Shown here piece after piece: positions 7,037-12,899 of a stretch of 12,899 nt of DNA. Positions within the stretch are counted from its first letter, which is position 1. Every line of letters begins with the position of its first letter. A program made the position numbers and the translations under genes. The DNA comes from JBIOUF01 sp044866695 (lineage in GTDB: Bacteria; Actinomycetota; Actinomycetes; Propionibacteriales; Nocardioidaceae), in the NCBI GenBank assembly GCA_044866695.1, contig JBIOUF010000044.1, positions 1-12,899 on the forward strand. Reading direction: 5' to 3'. The notes under the pieces are model-generated. The model was not told the DNA's origin, did no database searches, and worked only from the letters and a program-made list of their open reading frames with translations.

Positions 7037-7531
7037 TCAGCCCTCGGCCGCCCGGGTCTCGGCGAGCCGCGCGCGGAGCGCCTCCAGGACGGCGGGCGGG
7101 ACCAGCCCCGAGACGTCGCCCCCGAACGCCGCCACCTCCTTGACCAGGCTGGAGGCGAGGAAGGAGTACTCCGGGCTGGTCGGCACGAAGACGGTCTCCA
7201 CCGGCGCGAGACTGGAGTTCATCTGGGCCATCTGCAGCTCGTAGTCGAAGTCGCTCACCGCCCGCAGCCCCTTGACGATCGCCACGATCCCCCGCTCCAT
7301 GCAGAAGTCGGTGAGCAGCCCGGCGAAGCCGTCCACGACCACGTTGCCGTACGGCGCCACGACCTCCCGCAGCATGGCCATCCGCTCCTCCGGCGTGAAC
7401 AGCCGGGTCTTGGACTTGTTCACCCCCACGGCCACCACCACCTCGTCGAACAGCGCGCTGGCCCGGGCGATGATGTCGAGGTGTCCGTTGGTGACCGGGT
7501 CGAACGACCCGGGGCAGGCGGCTCGTCGCAC
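7037..7531 (-). CDS. coaD: Phosphopantetheine adenylyltransferase (CoaD)
   Basis: Transfers AMP from ATP to 4'-phosphopantetheine to form dephospho-CoA, the penultimate step of coenzyme A synthesis. The 164-residue product matches the usual length and has the nucleotidyltransferase motif TNGH (residues 14-17) in CPGSFDPVTNGHLDII, which binds ATP. The C-terminal segment SPEYSFLASSLVKEVAAFGG corresponds to the family ISSTxVR region. The start is GTG at 7529-7531 (VRRAACPGSF), with AAGGGA about 10 bases upstream. It lies 199 bases downstream of rsmD, its usual neighbour, with a large inverted repeat in the gap. A -10-like TACGGT on the minus strand at 7578-7583 may give it a separate promoter, but there is no clear -35. 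Confidence 0.96.
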   Translation of the reverse strand: MRRAACPGSFDPVTNGHLDIIARASALFDEVVVAVGVNKSKTRLFTPEERMAMLREVVAPYGNVVVDGFAGLLTDFCMERGIVAIVKGLRAVSDFDYELQMAQMNSSLAPVETVFVPTSPEYSFLASSLVKEVAAFGGDVSGLVPPAVLEALRARLAETRAAEG

Positions 7532-7601
7532 GTCGGGGGTTCCCTTCGCCTCGGCCGGTCGTTGCGGTGACTGCGCGACCGTACCAAGCGCCCCCTCGGC
7601 C

Positions 7602-7720
7602 CGGTTGTGGCCGATGCCTGCAGGAAGCGCCGCTTGTGGCCCCAGACCACGGCGACACGCCGCGCGACCCTGCTGTCATCGGCCACAAGCCGGCATCTGT
7701 GCAGACATCGGCCACAACCC
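7602..7720. repeat. Large imperfect inverted repeat with TTGTGGCC motifs
   Basis: The 46 bases at 7602-7647 match the reverse complement of 7675-7720 at 34 of 46 positions, with a 28-base centre. The longest perfectly matching blocks are 14 bases (ggttgtggccgatg, 7603-7616 against 7706-7719) and 10 bases (gcttgtggcc). Each arm holds two copies of TTGTGGCC, so the locus has four. It lies between the rsmD stop and the coaD start, both read on the minus strand, so the transcript could form a long stem. It could act as a terminator, a processing site or a protein-binding repeat; the sequence does not say which. Confidence 0.9.
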
Positions 7721-7730
7721 AGCGAGCGGG

Positions 7731-8423
7731 TCACCCAGCGGTGACCAATGACCAGCGGGCCCAGTGCAGGGTGGTCTCGCCGTACCGGCGGACCCGGTCC
7801 GCGGTGTACCCCGCGGGCCAGGCCAGGTCCCCGCGGGAGGGCCGCTCGACGACCACCAGCGCCCCGGGCACGAGCCAGCCGCGGGCGGACAGCCGGTGGA
7901 GGTCCTGCGCGACCTCGGCGTCCGGGAGCAGGTACGGCGGGTCCGCGAAGACGACGTCGAAGCGGTCGAAGCCGTCGAAGCGGTCGAAGCGGTCGTGCCG
8001 GTCAGGGCGGTCGTGCCGGTCAGGGCGGTCGAAGCGGTCGGGGCGGTCGTGGCGGTCAGGGCGGTCGGGGCCCTCCGGCGGTGGCGGCGCGGACCGGTCC
8101 AGGACCGCCCGCACCGGCCGGGCCAGCACCTCGACGCGGTCGGCGAGACCCAGCGAGACCGCGTTGTCCCGGGCCACCGCGGCAGTGCGCCGGCCGTGCT
8201 CCACGAGGAGGACCGCCGCGGCACCCCGGGAGGCCGCCTCGAGACCGACCGCGCCGGACCCGGCGTACAGGTCCAGGAACCGCAGCCCGGACAGGGACCC
8301 CAGCGCCGACTCCAGCGCGGAGAACAGCGCCTCGCGCACCCGGTCGGAGGTCGGCCTGGTCCGGTCCCCGGCCGGCGTGCGCAGGCGGCGCCCGCCCGCG
8401 GCACCGCCGATGATCCGGGTCAT
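7731..8423 (-). CDS. rsmD: 16S rRNA (guanine966-N2)-methyltransferase RsmD
   Basis: SAM-dependent enzyme that methylates G966 of 16S rRNA in the assembled 30S particle. The 230-residue product starts MTRIIGGAAGGRRLRTPAG, as RsmD does. It has the SAM-binding motif DLYAGSGAVG at 51-60 with VEH at 74-76, and the catalytic motif DPPY at 161-164 after FDVVFA. The odd feature is a low-complexity tract of repeated (F/H/P)-D-R tripeptides at about residues 119-156, just before FDVVFADPPY, encoded by thirteen 9-nt repeats. All catalytic motifs are intact and the frame is kept, so the enzyme is probably active. The ATG at 8421-8423 follows the recG stop by 46 bases and has only a weak ribosome binding site. 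The frame is open upstream to 8561 but there overlaps recG and does not resemble RsmD. Confidence 0.95.
   Translation of the reverse strand: MTRIIGGAAGGRRLRTPAGDRTRPTSDRVREALFSALESALGSLSGLRFLDLYAGSGAVGLEAASRGAAAVLLVEHGRRTAAVARDNAVSLGLADRVEVLARPVRAVLDRSAPPPPEGPDRPDRHDRPDRFDRPDRHDRPDRHDRFDRFDGFDRFDVVFADPPYLLPDAEVAQDLHRLSARGWLVPGALVVVERPSRGDLAWPAGYTADRVRRYGETTLHWARWSLVTAG
7954..8070. repeat. Thirteen 9-nt tandem repeats inside rsmD
   Basis: Exactly 117 bases, read on the plus strand as thirteen 9-mers of the pattern cggtcNNNN. Most end in gaag, gtgc, aggg or gggg; the first copy (acgtcgaag) and the third (ccgtcgaag) are variant. On the coding minus strand each unit gives one tripeptide of the type (F/H/P)-D-R. 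Because the unit is a multiple of three, copy-number changes would keep the reading frame. Confidence 0.95.
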
Positions 8424-8469
8424 GCCGGACCCGGGTCCGGAGCCGCCGGCTCGCTCGGGCCGCGCACGG

Positions 8470-10662
8470 TCACGCCTTCTCCAGGAACTCGGCGTGCTCG
8501 GACTCCTCCAGCGCGTGGACCGCCTCGGCGAGGTCCGGCTCGGCGGCCAGCGCCTGGTCACCGGCGAGTCCGCCGGCGACCTCCCGGGCCGCCTCGATGA
8601 CCTCGGCGTCGCGTACGACGGAGAGCAGCCGCAGGGTGCGCCGCGTCCCCGACTGCGAGCTGCCGAGCAGGTCGCCCTCGCGGCGCATCTCCAGGTCCAG
8701 CTGGGAGAGCACGAACCCGTCCAGGTTCGCCGCCACGTGGTCCAGACGGGTGCGCGCGTCGCTCTCGCGGTCGGCGCCGGTGACCAGCAGGCACAGCCCC
8801 GGATGGCCGCCCCGCCCCACCCGGCCGCGCAGCTGATGCAGCTGGGAGACCCCGAACCGGTCCGCGTCGAGCACGACCATCATCGTGGCGTTGGCGACGT
8901 CCACGCCGACCTCGATGACCGTCGTGGACACCAGCACGTCCACCTCGCCGGCCGCGAACGCCCGCATCAGCCGGTCCTTGTGGTCCGGGGCCAGCCGCCC
9001 GTGCAGCGCCTCGACGCGGAGGCCGTGCAGCGGCCCTTCGGCGAGCCGGGGCAGCACCTCCGTGACCGCGGCGAGGGGCTGGGCCGGCCGGTCCTCCGGC
9101 AGCCCGCGGTCGGGCTCCTCCTCCGGCGCAGTGTCGTCGCCGATCCGCGGGCACACCACGTAGACCTGCCGGCCGGCCTCGACCTCCTCGCGGGCCCGGG
9201 TCCAGACCCGCTCCCGCCATGCCGGCTGGTCCGCCAGGGGTACGACGACGGTCCGGATGGGCCCACGACCGGCCGGCAGCTCGCGCAGGGTGGAGGTGTC
9301 CAGGTCTCCGAAGACCGTCATCGCCACGGTCCGCGGGATCGGCGTCGCCGTCATCACCAGCACGTGCGGGCGCGCCGAACCGGTCTTCGCGGCCAGGGCC
9401 GCGCGCTGCTCGACGCCGAACCTGTGCTGCTCGTCGACCACGACCAGGCCCAGGTCGGCGAACCGCACCCGCTCCTCGAGCAGCGCGTGGGTGCCGACCA
9501 CGATGCCGGCGATGCCGGCCTCGGCGTCCTGGAGGGCCCGTCGCCGCGCCGCGGCGGCCACCGACCCGGTCAGCAGCGCGACCTGGGTCGCCTCGTCGGC
9601 GCCGCCGAGCATGCCGCCCGCGGCCAGGTCGCCGAGCATCGCCGTGATCGAGCGGTGGTGCTGCTGGGCCAGCACCTCGGTGGGCGCCAGCAGCGCGGCC
9701 TGGCCGCCGGAGTCGACCACGCGCAGCATCGCCCGCAGCGCGACGACGGTCTTGCCCGACCCCACCTCGCCCTGGAGCAGCCGGTGCATCGGATGCGTGG
9801 CGGCGAGGTCCGCCTCGAGCCGCTCCGACACCTCCCGCTGGCCCGCGGTCAGCGCGAAGGGCAGCCGCCGGTCGAAGCGGTCCAGCAGCCCGCCGGCCCG
9901 GCCGGTCCGCGGGACGGCCGGCTGCTGGGCCAGCACCGCCCGTCGCCGCGCCAGGACGACCTGCGCGACCAGCGCCTCGTCGAAGCGCAGGCGCTTGGTC
10001 GCCGCGCCGTACTGGCCCCAGTCGTCGGGGCGGTGCACCCAGCGCAGTGCCGTGCCCGCGTCGAGCAGGCCCCGGGCCCGGCGCACCGGCTCCGGCACCC
10101 GTTCCGGAGGGTGGTCCAGCACGTCCAGCGCGACCCGGACCGCGTTCTCCACGTCCCAGGACCGCACGGTCCCCGAGACCGGGTAGATCGGCTGCAGCGC
10201 GCTGTGGTCGCGGCCCACGTCCTCGACCGCGTAGTCGGGGTTGACCAGCTCGAGGCGACCCCGCACCGCGTTGTGCTCGACCTTGCCGGAGAACAGCAGG
10301 ACGGCGCCCTTCCGGAGCGCCTCTTGGTGGTGGGTGACCAGGTGGCGGCGCGGCGCGAAGAACGTCATGGCCAGCCCGCCGTCGTCCAGGGCGGTGACCA
10401 CCTCCAGGCGCCAGGCCGGGCGGCGGGTACGCCGGTCGCGGTACTCGTGCTCGGTGACCGACCAGACCCGCGCCTGGAAGGTGGCCTGCTCGCCCGGCAC
10501 CAGCTCGGCGACGGCGCTGACCTCCCCGCGGGCGACGAACCTGCGGGGGTAGTGCGAGAGCAGGTCGCCGACCGTGGTCAGGTCGAGGACCCGGGCGAGC
10601 CTCTTCGCCGTCCGGTCCCCGACGGCCCGGTCCAGCGGGGAGTCCCAGCCGACGCGGGGCAT
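8470..10662 (-). CDS. recG: ATP-dependent DNA helicase RecG
   Basis: Branch-migration helicase that reverses stalled forks and processes Holliday junctions and R-loops. The 730-residue product is of normal length. The N-terminal wedge/OB region spans about 1-260. Helicase motif I is GEVGSGKT at 298-305, motif II is DEQHRFG at 410-416, and the TATPIPRT motif III follows. The second RecA-like lobe contains VSTTVIEVGVDV and QLRGRVGRGG, and the C-terminal segment is DLLGSSQSGT, as in the family. I chose the ATG at 10660-10662 (MPRVGWDSPLDRAVGDRTAK), which fits the family start; GGGGTG lies just ahead, closer than ideal. A GTG four codons upstream is an alternative. The frame continues far upstream opposite rpmB, which is an artefact. 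It heads the recG-rsmD-coaD group and diverges from rpmB. Confidence 0.97.
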   Translation of the reverse strand: MPRVGWDSPLDRAVGDRTAKRLARVLDLTTVGDLLSHYPRRFVARGEVSAVAELVPGEQATFQARVWSVTEHEYRDRRTRRPAWRLEVVTALDDGGLAMTFFAPRRHLVTHHQEALRKGAVLLFSGKVEHNAVRGRLELVNPDYAVEDVGRDHSALQPIYPVSGTVRSWDVENAVRVALDVLDHPPERVPEPVRRARGLLDAGTALRWVHRPDDWGQYGAATKRLRFDEALVAQVVLARRRAVLAQQPAVPRTGRAGGLLDRFDRRLPFALTAGQREVSERLEADLAATHPMHRLLQGEVGSGKTVVALRAMLRVVDSGGQAALLAPTEVLAQQHHRSITAMLGDLAAGGMLGGADEATQVALLTGSVAAAARRRALQDAEAGIAGIVVGTHALLEERVRFADLGLVVVDEQHRFGVEQRAALAAKTGSARPHVLVMTATPIPRTVAMTVFGDLDTSTLRELPAGRGPIRTVVVPLADQPAWRERVWTRAREEVEAGRQVYVVCPRIGDDTAPEEEPDRGLPEDRPAQPLAAVTEVLPRLAEGPLHGLRVEALHGRLAPDHKDRLMRAFAAGEVDVLVSTTVIEVGVDVANATMMVVLDADRFGVSQLHQLRGRVGRGGHPGLCLLVTGADRESDARTRLDHVAANLDGFVLSQLDLEMRREGDLLGSSQSGTRRTLRLLSVVRDAEVIEAAREVAGGLAGDQALAAEPDLAEAVHALEESEHAEFLEKA

Positions 10663-10810
10663 CTCACCCCGCACCCGGGGCCGGCCCGCCGGCCGGGTGC
10701 CGGACCCGCCCTCGCGGCCCGGGTCGCGTTCCGGCGTCCATCCCCACCTCGTCTGAGCCGATTCGAGCCGTCCGTCCGACGAGACACTAGTACCGCCCGC
10801 CTCCGCCGAT

Positions 10811-10839
10811 TTCGCCCGCCGCGCCGGGTCCGGTATCCT
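10811..10839 (+). promoter_or_regulatory. Likely promoter for rpmB
   Basis: TTCGCC (10811-10816) and TATCCT (10834-10839) are separated by exactly 17 bases. The -10 fits TAnnnT well; the -35 is partial. The leader to the rpmB GTG would be about 85 bases. It lies in the 267-base divergent gap with recG, which otherwise holds no gene I can see. A minus-strand TAGTGT about 120 bases upstream of recG may be a -10 for that gene, but no -35 supports it. Confidence 0.45.
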
Positions 10840-10929
10840 GTCTCGGTTGCCCGCTCCGCCCGGAGTCCGCTCACGCGCGACGAGGGGTCGCCGTGGCACC
10901 ACCCGACCAGGACAACCCAGGAGTTCACC

Positions 10930-11115
10930 GTGGCTGCCGTCTGCGACATCTGCGCCAAGGGTCCGGGCTTCGGCAACAACCGGCCGTGGTCGCGGAAGAT
11001 CACCAAGCGGCGCTTCAACCCCAACATCCAGCGCGTGCGCGCCACGGTGAACGGCGCGCCCAAGCGGCTGCACGTGTGCACCGGATGTCTGAAGGCGGGC
11101 AAGGTCAGCCGCTGA
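10930..11115 (+). CDS. rpmB: 50S ribosomal protein L28, zinc-binding form
   Basis: Small protein of the large ribosomal subunit. The 61-residue product has the L28 core GPGFGNNRPWSRKITKRRFN and a C-terminal VCTGCLKAGKV. Two cysteine pairs, Cys5/Cys8 (CDIC) and Cys50/Cys53 (CTGC), form the zinc site of the C+ type. The start is GTG at 10930, with AGGAG at 10919-10923, 6 bases upstream. It is monocistronic by layout: divergent from recG, convergent with thiL, and followed by a GC hairpin and a repeat element. Confidence 0.97.
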   Translation: MAAVCDICAKGPGFGNNRPWSRKITKRRFNPNIQRVRATVNGAPKRLHVCTGCLKAGKVSR

Positions 11116-11120
11116 CCAAC

Positions 11121-11137
11121 CCCGGGGCCGCCCCGGG
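11121..11137 (+). terminator. GC hairpin just after rpmB
   Basis: CCCGGGG at 11121-11127 pairs with CCCCGGG at 11131-11137 across a three-base loop, starting 5 bases after the rpmB stop. There is no T-run, so this is a possible U-less terminator. A second, longer hairpin with an 8-bp stem (GCCTGCCG at 11163-11170, CGGCAGGC at 11181-11188) lies just downstream and could share the job. Confidence 0.45.
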
Positions 11138-11146
11138 CACCTCTAG

Positions 11147-11307
11147 GACCTGTTGCGAAAGTGCCTGCCGTCGCGAGCGGCGGCAGGCGTGGTGCCTCGC
11201 AAGGCGGACGAACGAAGTCGTAGCAGCGCTCCTTCGAGCGAGGACGAACGCAGCGAGGTGCCGCGGATGTCGTCGCGTAGCAGGCAGCTGGACTCTCGTA
11301 ACAGGTC
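11147..11307. mobile_element. 161-bp MITE-like element with terminal inverted repeats
   Basis: The ends are inverted repeats: gacctgttgcgaaagtg at 11147-11163 and, in reverse complement, gacctgttacgagagtc at 11291-11307, matching at 14 of 17 bases. A second matching block follows inside (gcctgccgtcgcga against gcctgctacgcgac). The interior has a hairpin with an 8-bp stem at 11163-11188, a small hairpin CGCTC-CTTC-GAGCG at 11227-11240, and the near-direct repeat ggacgaacg. It encodes no protein I can support. The terminal sequence loosely recalls IS6-type ends (gg...ctgttgc.aa), but no clean target-site duplication is visible. It lies between the convergent rpmB and thiL. It may be a non-autonomous transposon remnant or a REP-like palindrome. 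Confidence 0.6.
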
Positions 11308-11327
11308 GTAGCCCCGGCGCTATGGCT

Positions 11328-11347
11328 GGCCGAGCCTGTCGAGGACC
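11328..11347. repeat. Possible REP-like core after thiL
   Basis: The sequence ggccgagcctgtcgagga, or in reverse complement TCCTCGACAGGCTCGGCC, resembles the 'TCGACAGGCTC' core of repetitive extragenic elements that I recall from several bacterial genomes. It lies 40-60 bases beyond the thiL stop. This is recognised by eye only. Confidence 0.35.
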
Positions 11348-11386
11348 GGCGCGGGAGGCCGGCGCCCTCGTTCGTTCCCGCGCCCG

Positions 11387-12388
11387 TCAGCGGAAGTGGG
11401 CGTGTCCCCCCTGCTGCTGGTAGGCGGTCCCGCCGACCGTGACCGGGGGGGCGTCGGGTGCGGGCAGCGCGAGCACGCGGCCGACCGCCCGCCAGCCCCC
11501 CGGCAGCGTCGTCGACGCCGGGAAGGTCGCGGCCAGGGCGTGGTCCTCCCCGCCGGCCAGCACGAAACCGGCCGGGTCCACGCCGAGCGCCGCACCTACC
11601 GCGGCGACCGGCCCGTCCGGTGCCAGCGCGGCCGGGTCGAGGTCGACCTGGACGCGGCTGGCCCGGGCCACGTGGCCGATGTCGGCGACCAGCCCGTCGG
11701 ACACGTCGACCATCGCGGTCGCGCCGGCCGCGGCGGCGGCCGGTCCCGCGTCGTACGGGGGCTGCGGGCGCCGGTACGCCTCCACGACCGCGCGCGGGGA
11801 GCCGAACCCCCGGCCGAGCACCGCCAGCCCGGCGGCCGCCCAGCCCAGCCGCCCGGCCACGGCGACCACCTCGCCAGGGCCCGCCCCGGAGCGGAGCACG
11901 GGCCTGCCCTGGACGGCGCCGAGCACCGTGACCGCGACGACGACCTGGTCGCCCGCGGTCAGGTCCCCTCCGGCCACGTGGGCACCCACGCCGGCGCACT
12001 CCTCGGCGATCCCCCGGGCCAGGTCCAGGGCCCAGGCGACCGGCAGGTCGGGGGGCGCTGCCAGGCCGACCGTGAGCGCGCTGCCGGTGCCGCCCATCGC
12101 GTTGACGTCGGACAGGTTGGCGGCGGCCGCCTTGTGCCCGACGTCGAGCGCCGTCGACCAGCCCCGCCGGAAGTGCCGGCCCTCCACCAGCAGGTCGGTG
12201 GAGACCACGACCCGGCCGTCGGGCACCGCGACCACCGCGGCGTCGTCGCCGGGGCCGAGGAGCACGCGGCCGCCGACCGGGAACAGCGCCAGCAGCCGCT
12301 CCACCAGGCCGAACTCGCCGACGTCGGCGAGCGTCGCGTCGTCGCGGCCGGCGGGTGGCCCGGCCTGGTCCGGGTGCATGCCGGACAT
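11387..12388 (-). CDS. thiL: Thiamine-monophosphate kinase (ThiL)
   Basis: Phosphorylates thiamine monophosphate with ATP to thiamine diphosphate, the last step of cofactor synthesis. The 333-residue product has the family motifs in order: GPGDDAAVV (about 45-53), STDLLVEGRHF (63-73), KAAAANLSDVNAMGG (86-100), GGDLTAG near 140, VDVSDGLVADIG in the C-terminal half and GGEDHALAATFP after it. The acids of GDD, STD, SDV and SDG bind magnesium and phosphates in this PurM-like fold. I took the ATG at 12388; a second ATG three codons on (12379) is equally possible, and neither has a strong ribosome binding site. It diverges from the Lrp-type gene and converges on rpmB. I see no TPP riboswitch ahead of it. 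Confidence 0.95.
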   Translation of the reverse strand: MSGMHPDQAGPPAGRDDATLADVGEFGLVERLLALFPVGGRVLLGPGDDAAVVAVPDGRVVVSTDLLVEGRHFRRGWSTALDVGHKAAAANLSDVNAMGGTGSALTVGLAAPPDLPVAWALDLARGIAEECAGVGAHVAGGDLTAGDQVVVAVTVLGAVQGRPVLRSGAGPGEVVAVAGRLGWAAAGLAVLGRGFGSPRAVVEAYRRPQPPYDAGPAAAAAGATAMVDVSDGLVADIGHVARASRVQVDLDPAALAPDGPVAAVGAALGVDPAGFVLAGGEDHALAATFPASTTLPGGWRAVGRVLALPAPDAPPVTVGGTAYQQQGGHAHFR

Positions 12389-12531
12389 TCAAGCGCACCG
12401 GGGAACCCGCGTCGTGGCCTCGGGATCCGGGGCCGGACGGCGCGGTTCCACGCGCTCGCCGGCGCACGGTAGGTTGACCCTCGACGGGGTCCGCCAACGG
12501 CTGGCGGTGTTCGAGACGACAGGAGTCGGCC

Positions 12532-12768
12532 ATGGTGGTGCAGGCGTACATCTTGATCCAGACCGACGTCGGCAAGGCCGCCGAGGTGGCGGCGTCCATC
12601 GGCGACGTCAAGGGCGTCACGATGGCCGAGGACGTCACCGGCCCCTACGACGTGATCGTCCGGGCGGAGGCGCGCAACGTCGACGAGCTGGGCAAGCTGG
12701 TCGTGGCGAAGGTGCAGAACATCCCCGGCATCACCCGCACCCTGACCTGTCCGGTCGTCCACATCTGA
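12532..12768 (+). CDS. Stand-alone Lrp/AsnC-type ligand-binding (RAM) domain protein
   Basis: The 78-residue product, MVVQAYILIQTDVGK to TRTLTCPVVHI, is one complete RAM domain, the amino-acid-binding and oligomerisation domain of Lrp/AsnC regulators, with the beta-alpha-beta pattern and GPYDVIVRAEA in the middle. It has no helix-turn-helix, and no room for one: AGGAG at 12521-12525 is correctly placed 6 bases before the ATG. Such free-standing RAM proteins are known in archaea and actinobacteria. They may bind small molecules or partner with full-length Lrp regulators, but their role is poorly defined. A weak -10, TAGGTT at 12470-12475, with a poor -35 18 bases upstream, may drive it. It diverges from thiL across 143 bases. 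Confidence 0.93.
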   Translation: MVVQAYILIQTDVGKAAEVAASIGDVKGVTMAEDVTGPYDVIVRAEARNVDELGKLVVAKVQNIPGITRTLTCPVVHI

Positions 12769-12899
12769 TGCCGCACGCCTGACCCGGCACGGCACCGCCG
12801 GTCCCGCCGCAGCACCCCGTCCTTGCCGGACCGCGGGCGCTGCGGCGCGTTCGGGGAGGTCGCGGCGTGCACCGCCCGTACGGCGGGCCGCTCGCCGGC
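12769..12899. other. Unassigned right edge
   Basis: I cannot assign a gene. Open frames run through on the minus strand but are Arg/Pro-rich and match nothing I know. On the plus strand a GTG at 12867-12869 is preceded by GGGGAGG at a good distance and could start a gene that leaves the window (VHRPYGGPLAG). That is too little to call. Confidence 0.3.

Noticed and set aside
7567..11115. 3.5-kb plus-strand open frame ending in L28
   Set aside because: Only the last 61 codons (from 10930) are a gene, with their own ribosome binding site. The rest is antisense to rsmD and recG.
12389..12531. TPP riboswitch ahead of thiL
   Set aside because: The 143-base divergent gap has no recognisable conserved TPP-aptamer sequence (such as a CUGAGA core) on the minus strand close to the start.
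10578..12638. Minus-strand open frame across rpmB, the repeat element and thiL
   Set aside because: It lies out of frame with thiL and antisense to rpmB, and is Arg/Gly-rich with no recognisable domain.
12645..12872. Minus-strand 75-codon open frame at the right edge
   Set aside because: It overlaps the RAM-domain gene on the opposite strand and its product is basic low-complexity sequence with no family match.

Overview
The window is very GC-rich DNA with the gene content and order of an actinobacterial chromosome. The SMC, RNase III, Fpg, L32, PPAT, RsmD, RecG, L28 and ThiL proteins, the frequent GTG starts and the presence of a small MAKALLGY coiled-coil protein suggest the Propionibacteriales, perhaps a Nocardioides-like organism. 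That placement is inferred from protein style and gene order, without a database search. It is ordinary housekeeping chromosome: I see no phage, plasmid, CRISPR, toxin or defence genes, no tRNA and no rRNA.

Layout, left to right. Positions 86-3661 carry smc on the minus strand. Positions 3662-4106 are gene-free and hold a perfect-period 22-bp tandem repeat, an imperfect inverted repeat and a strong hairpin. A small coiled-coil gene (4107-4310, minus) lies between this spacer and mutM. Then come mutM, rnc, rpmF and a YceD/DUF177 gene (4427-6897, all minus), a tight translation/RNA-processing/repair cluster with a plausible promoter just upstream of the DUF177 gene. Next are coaD (7037-7531), rsmD (7731-8423) and recG (8470-10662), also minus. 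The coaD-rsmD gap holds a large imperfect inverted repeat. rpmB (10930-11115, plus) diverges from recG. Between rpmB and the convergent thiL (11387-12388, minus) lies a 161-bp element with terminal inverted repeats that looks like a non-autonomous mobile repeat. A stand-alone Lrp/AsnC-type ligand-binding protein (12532-12768, plus) diverges from thiL. The last 130 bases hold nothing I can assign.

The genes cover chromosome organisation (SMC), recombination and replication-fork repair (RecG), oxidative base repair (Fpg), rRNA processing and modification (RNase III, RsmD), two zinc-type ribosomal proteins (L28, L32), and CoA and thiamine cofactor synthesis (CoaD, ThiL). I found no new multi-gene system. 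The unusual material is in the spacers and in one coding repeat: a 13 x 9-nt in-frame repeat giving an (F/H/P)-D-R tract inside RsmD, the 22-bp array upstream of smc, the TTGTGGCC inverted repeat between rsmD and coaD, and the MITE-like palindrome after rpmB.
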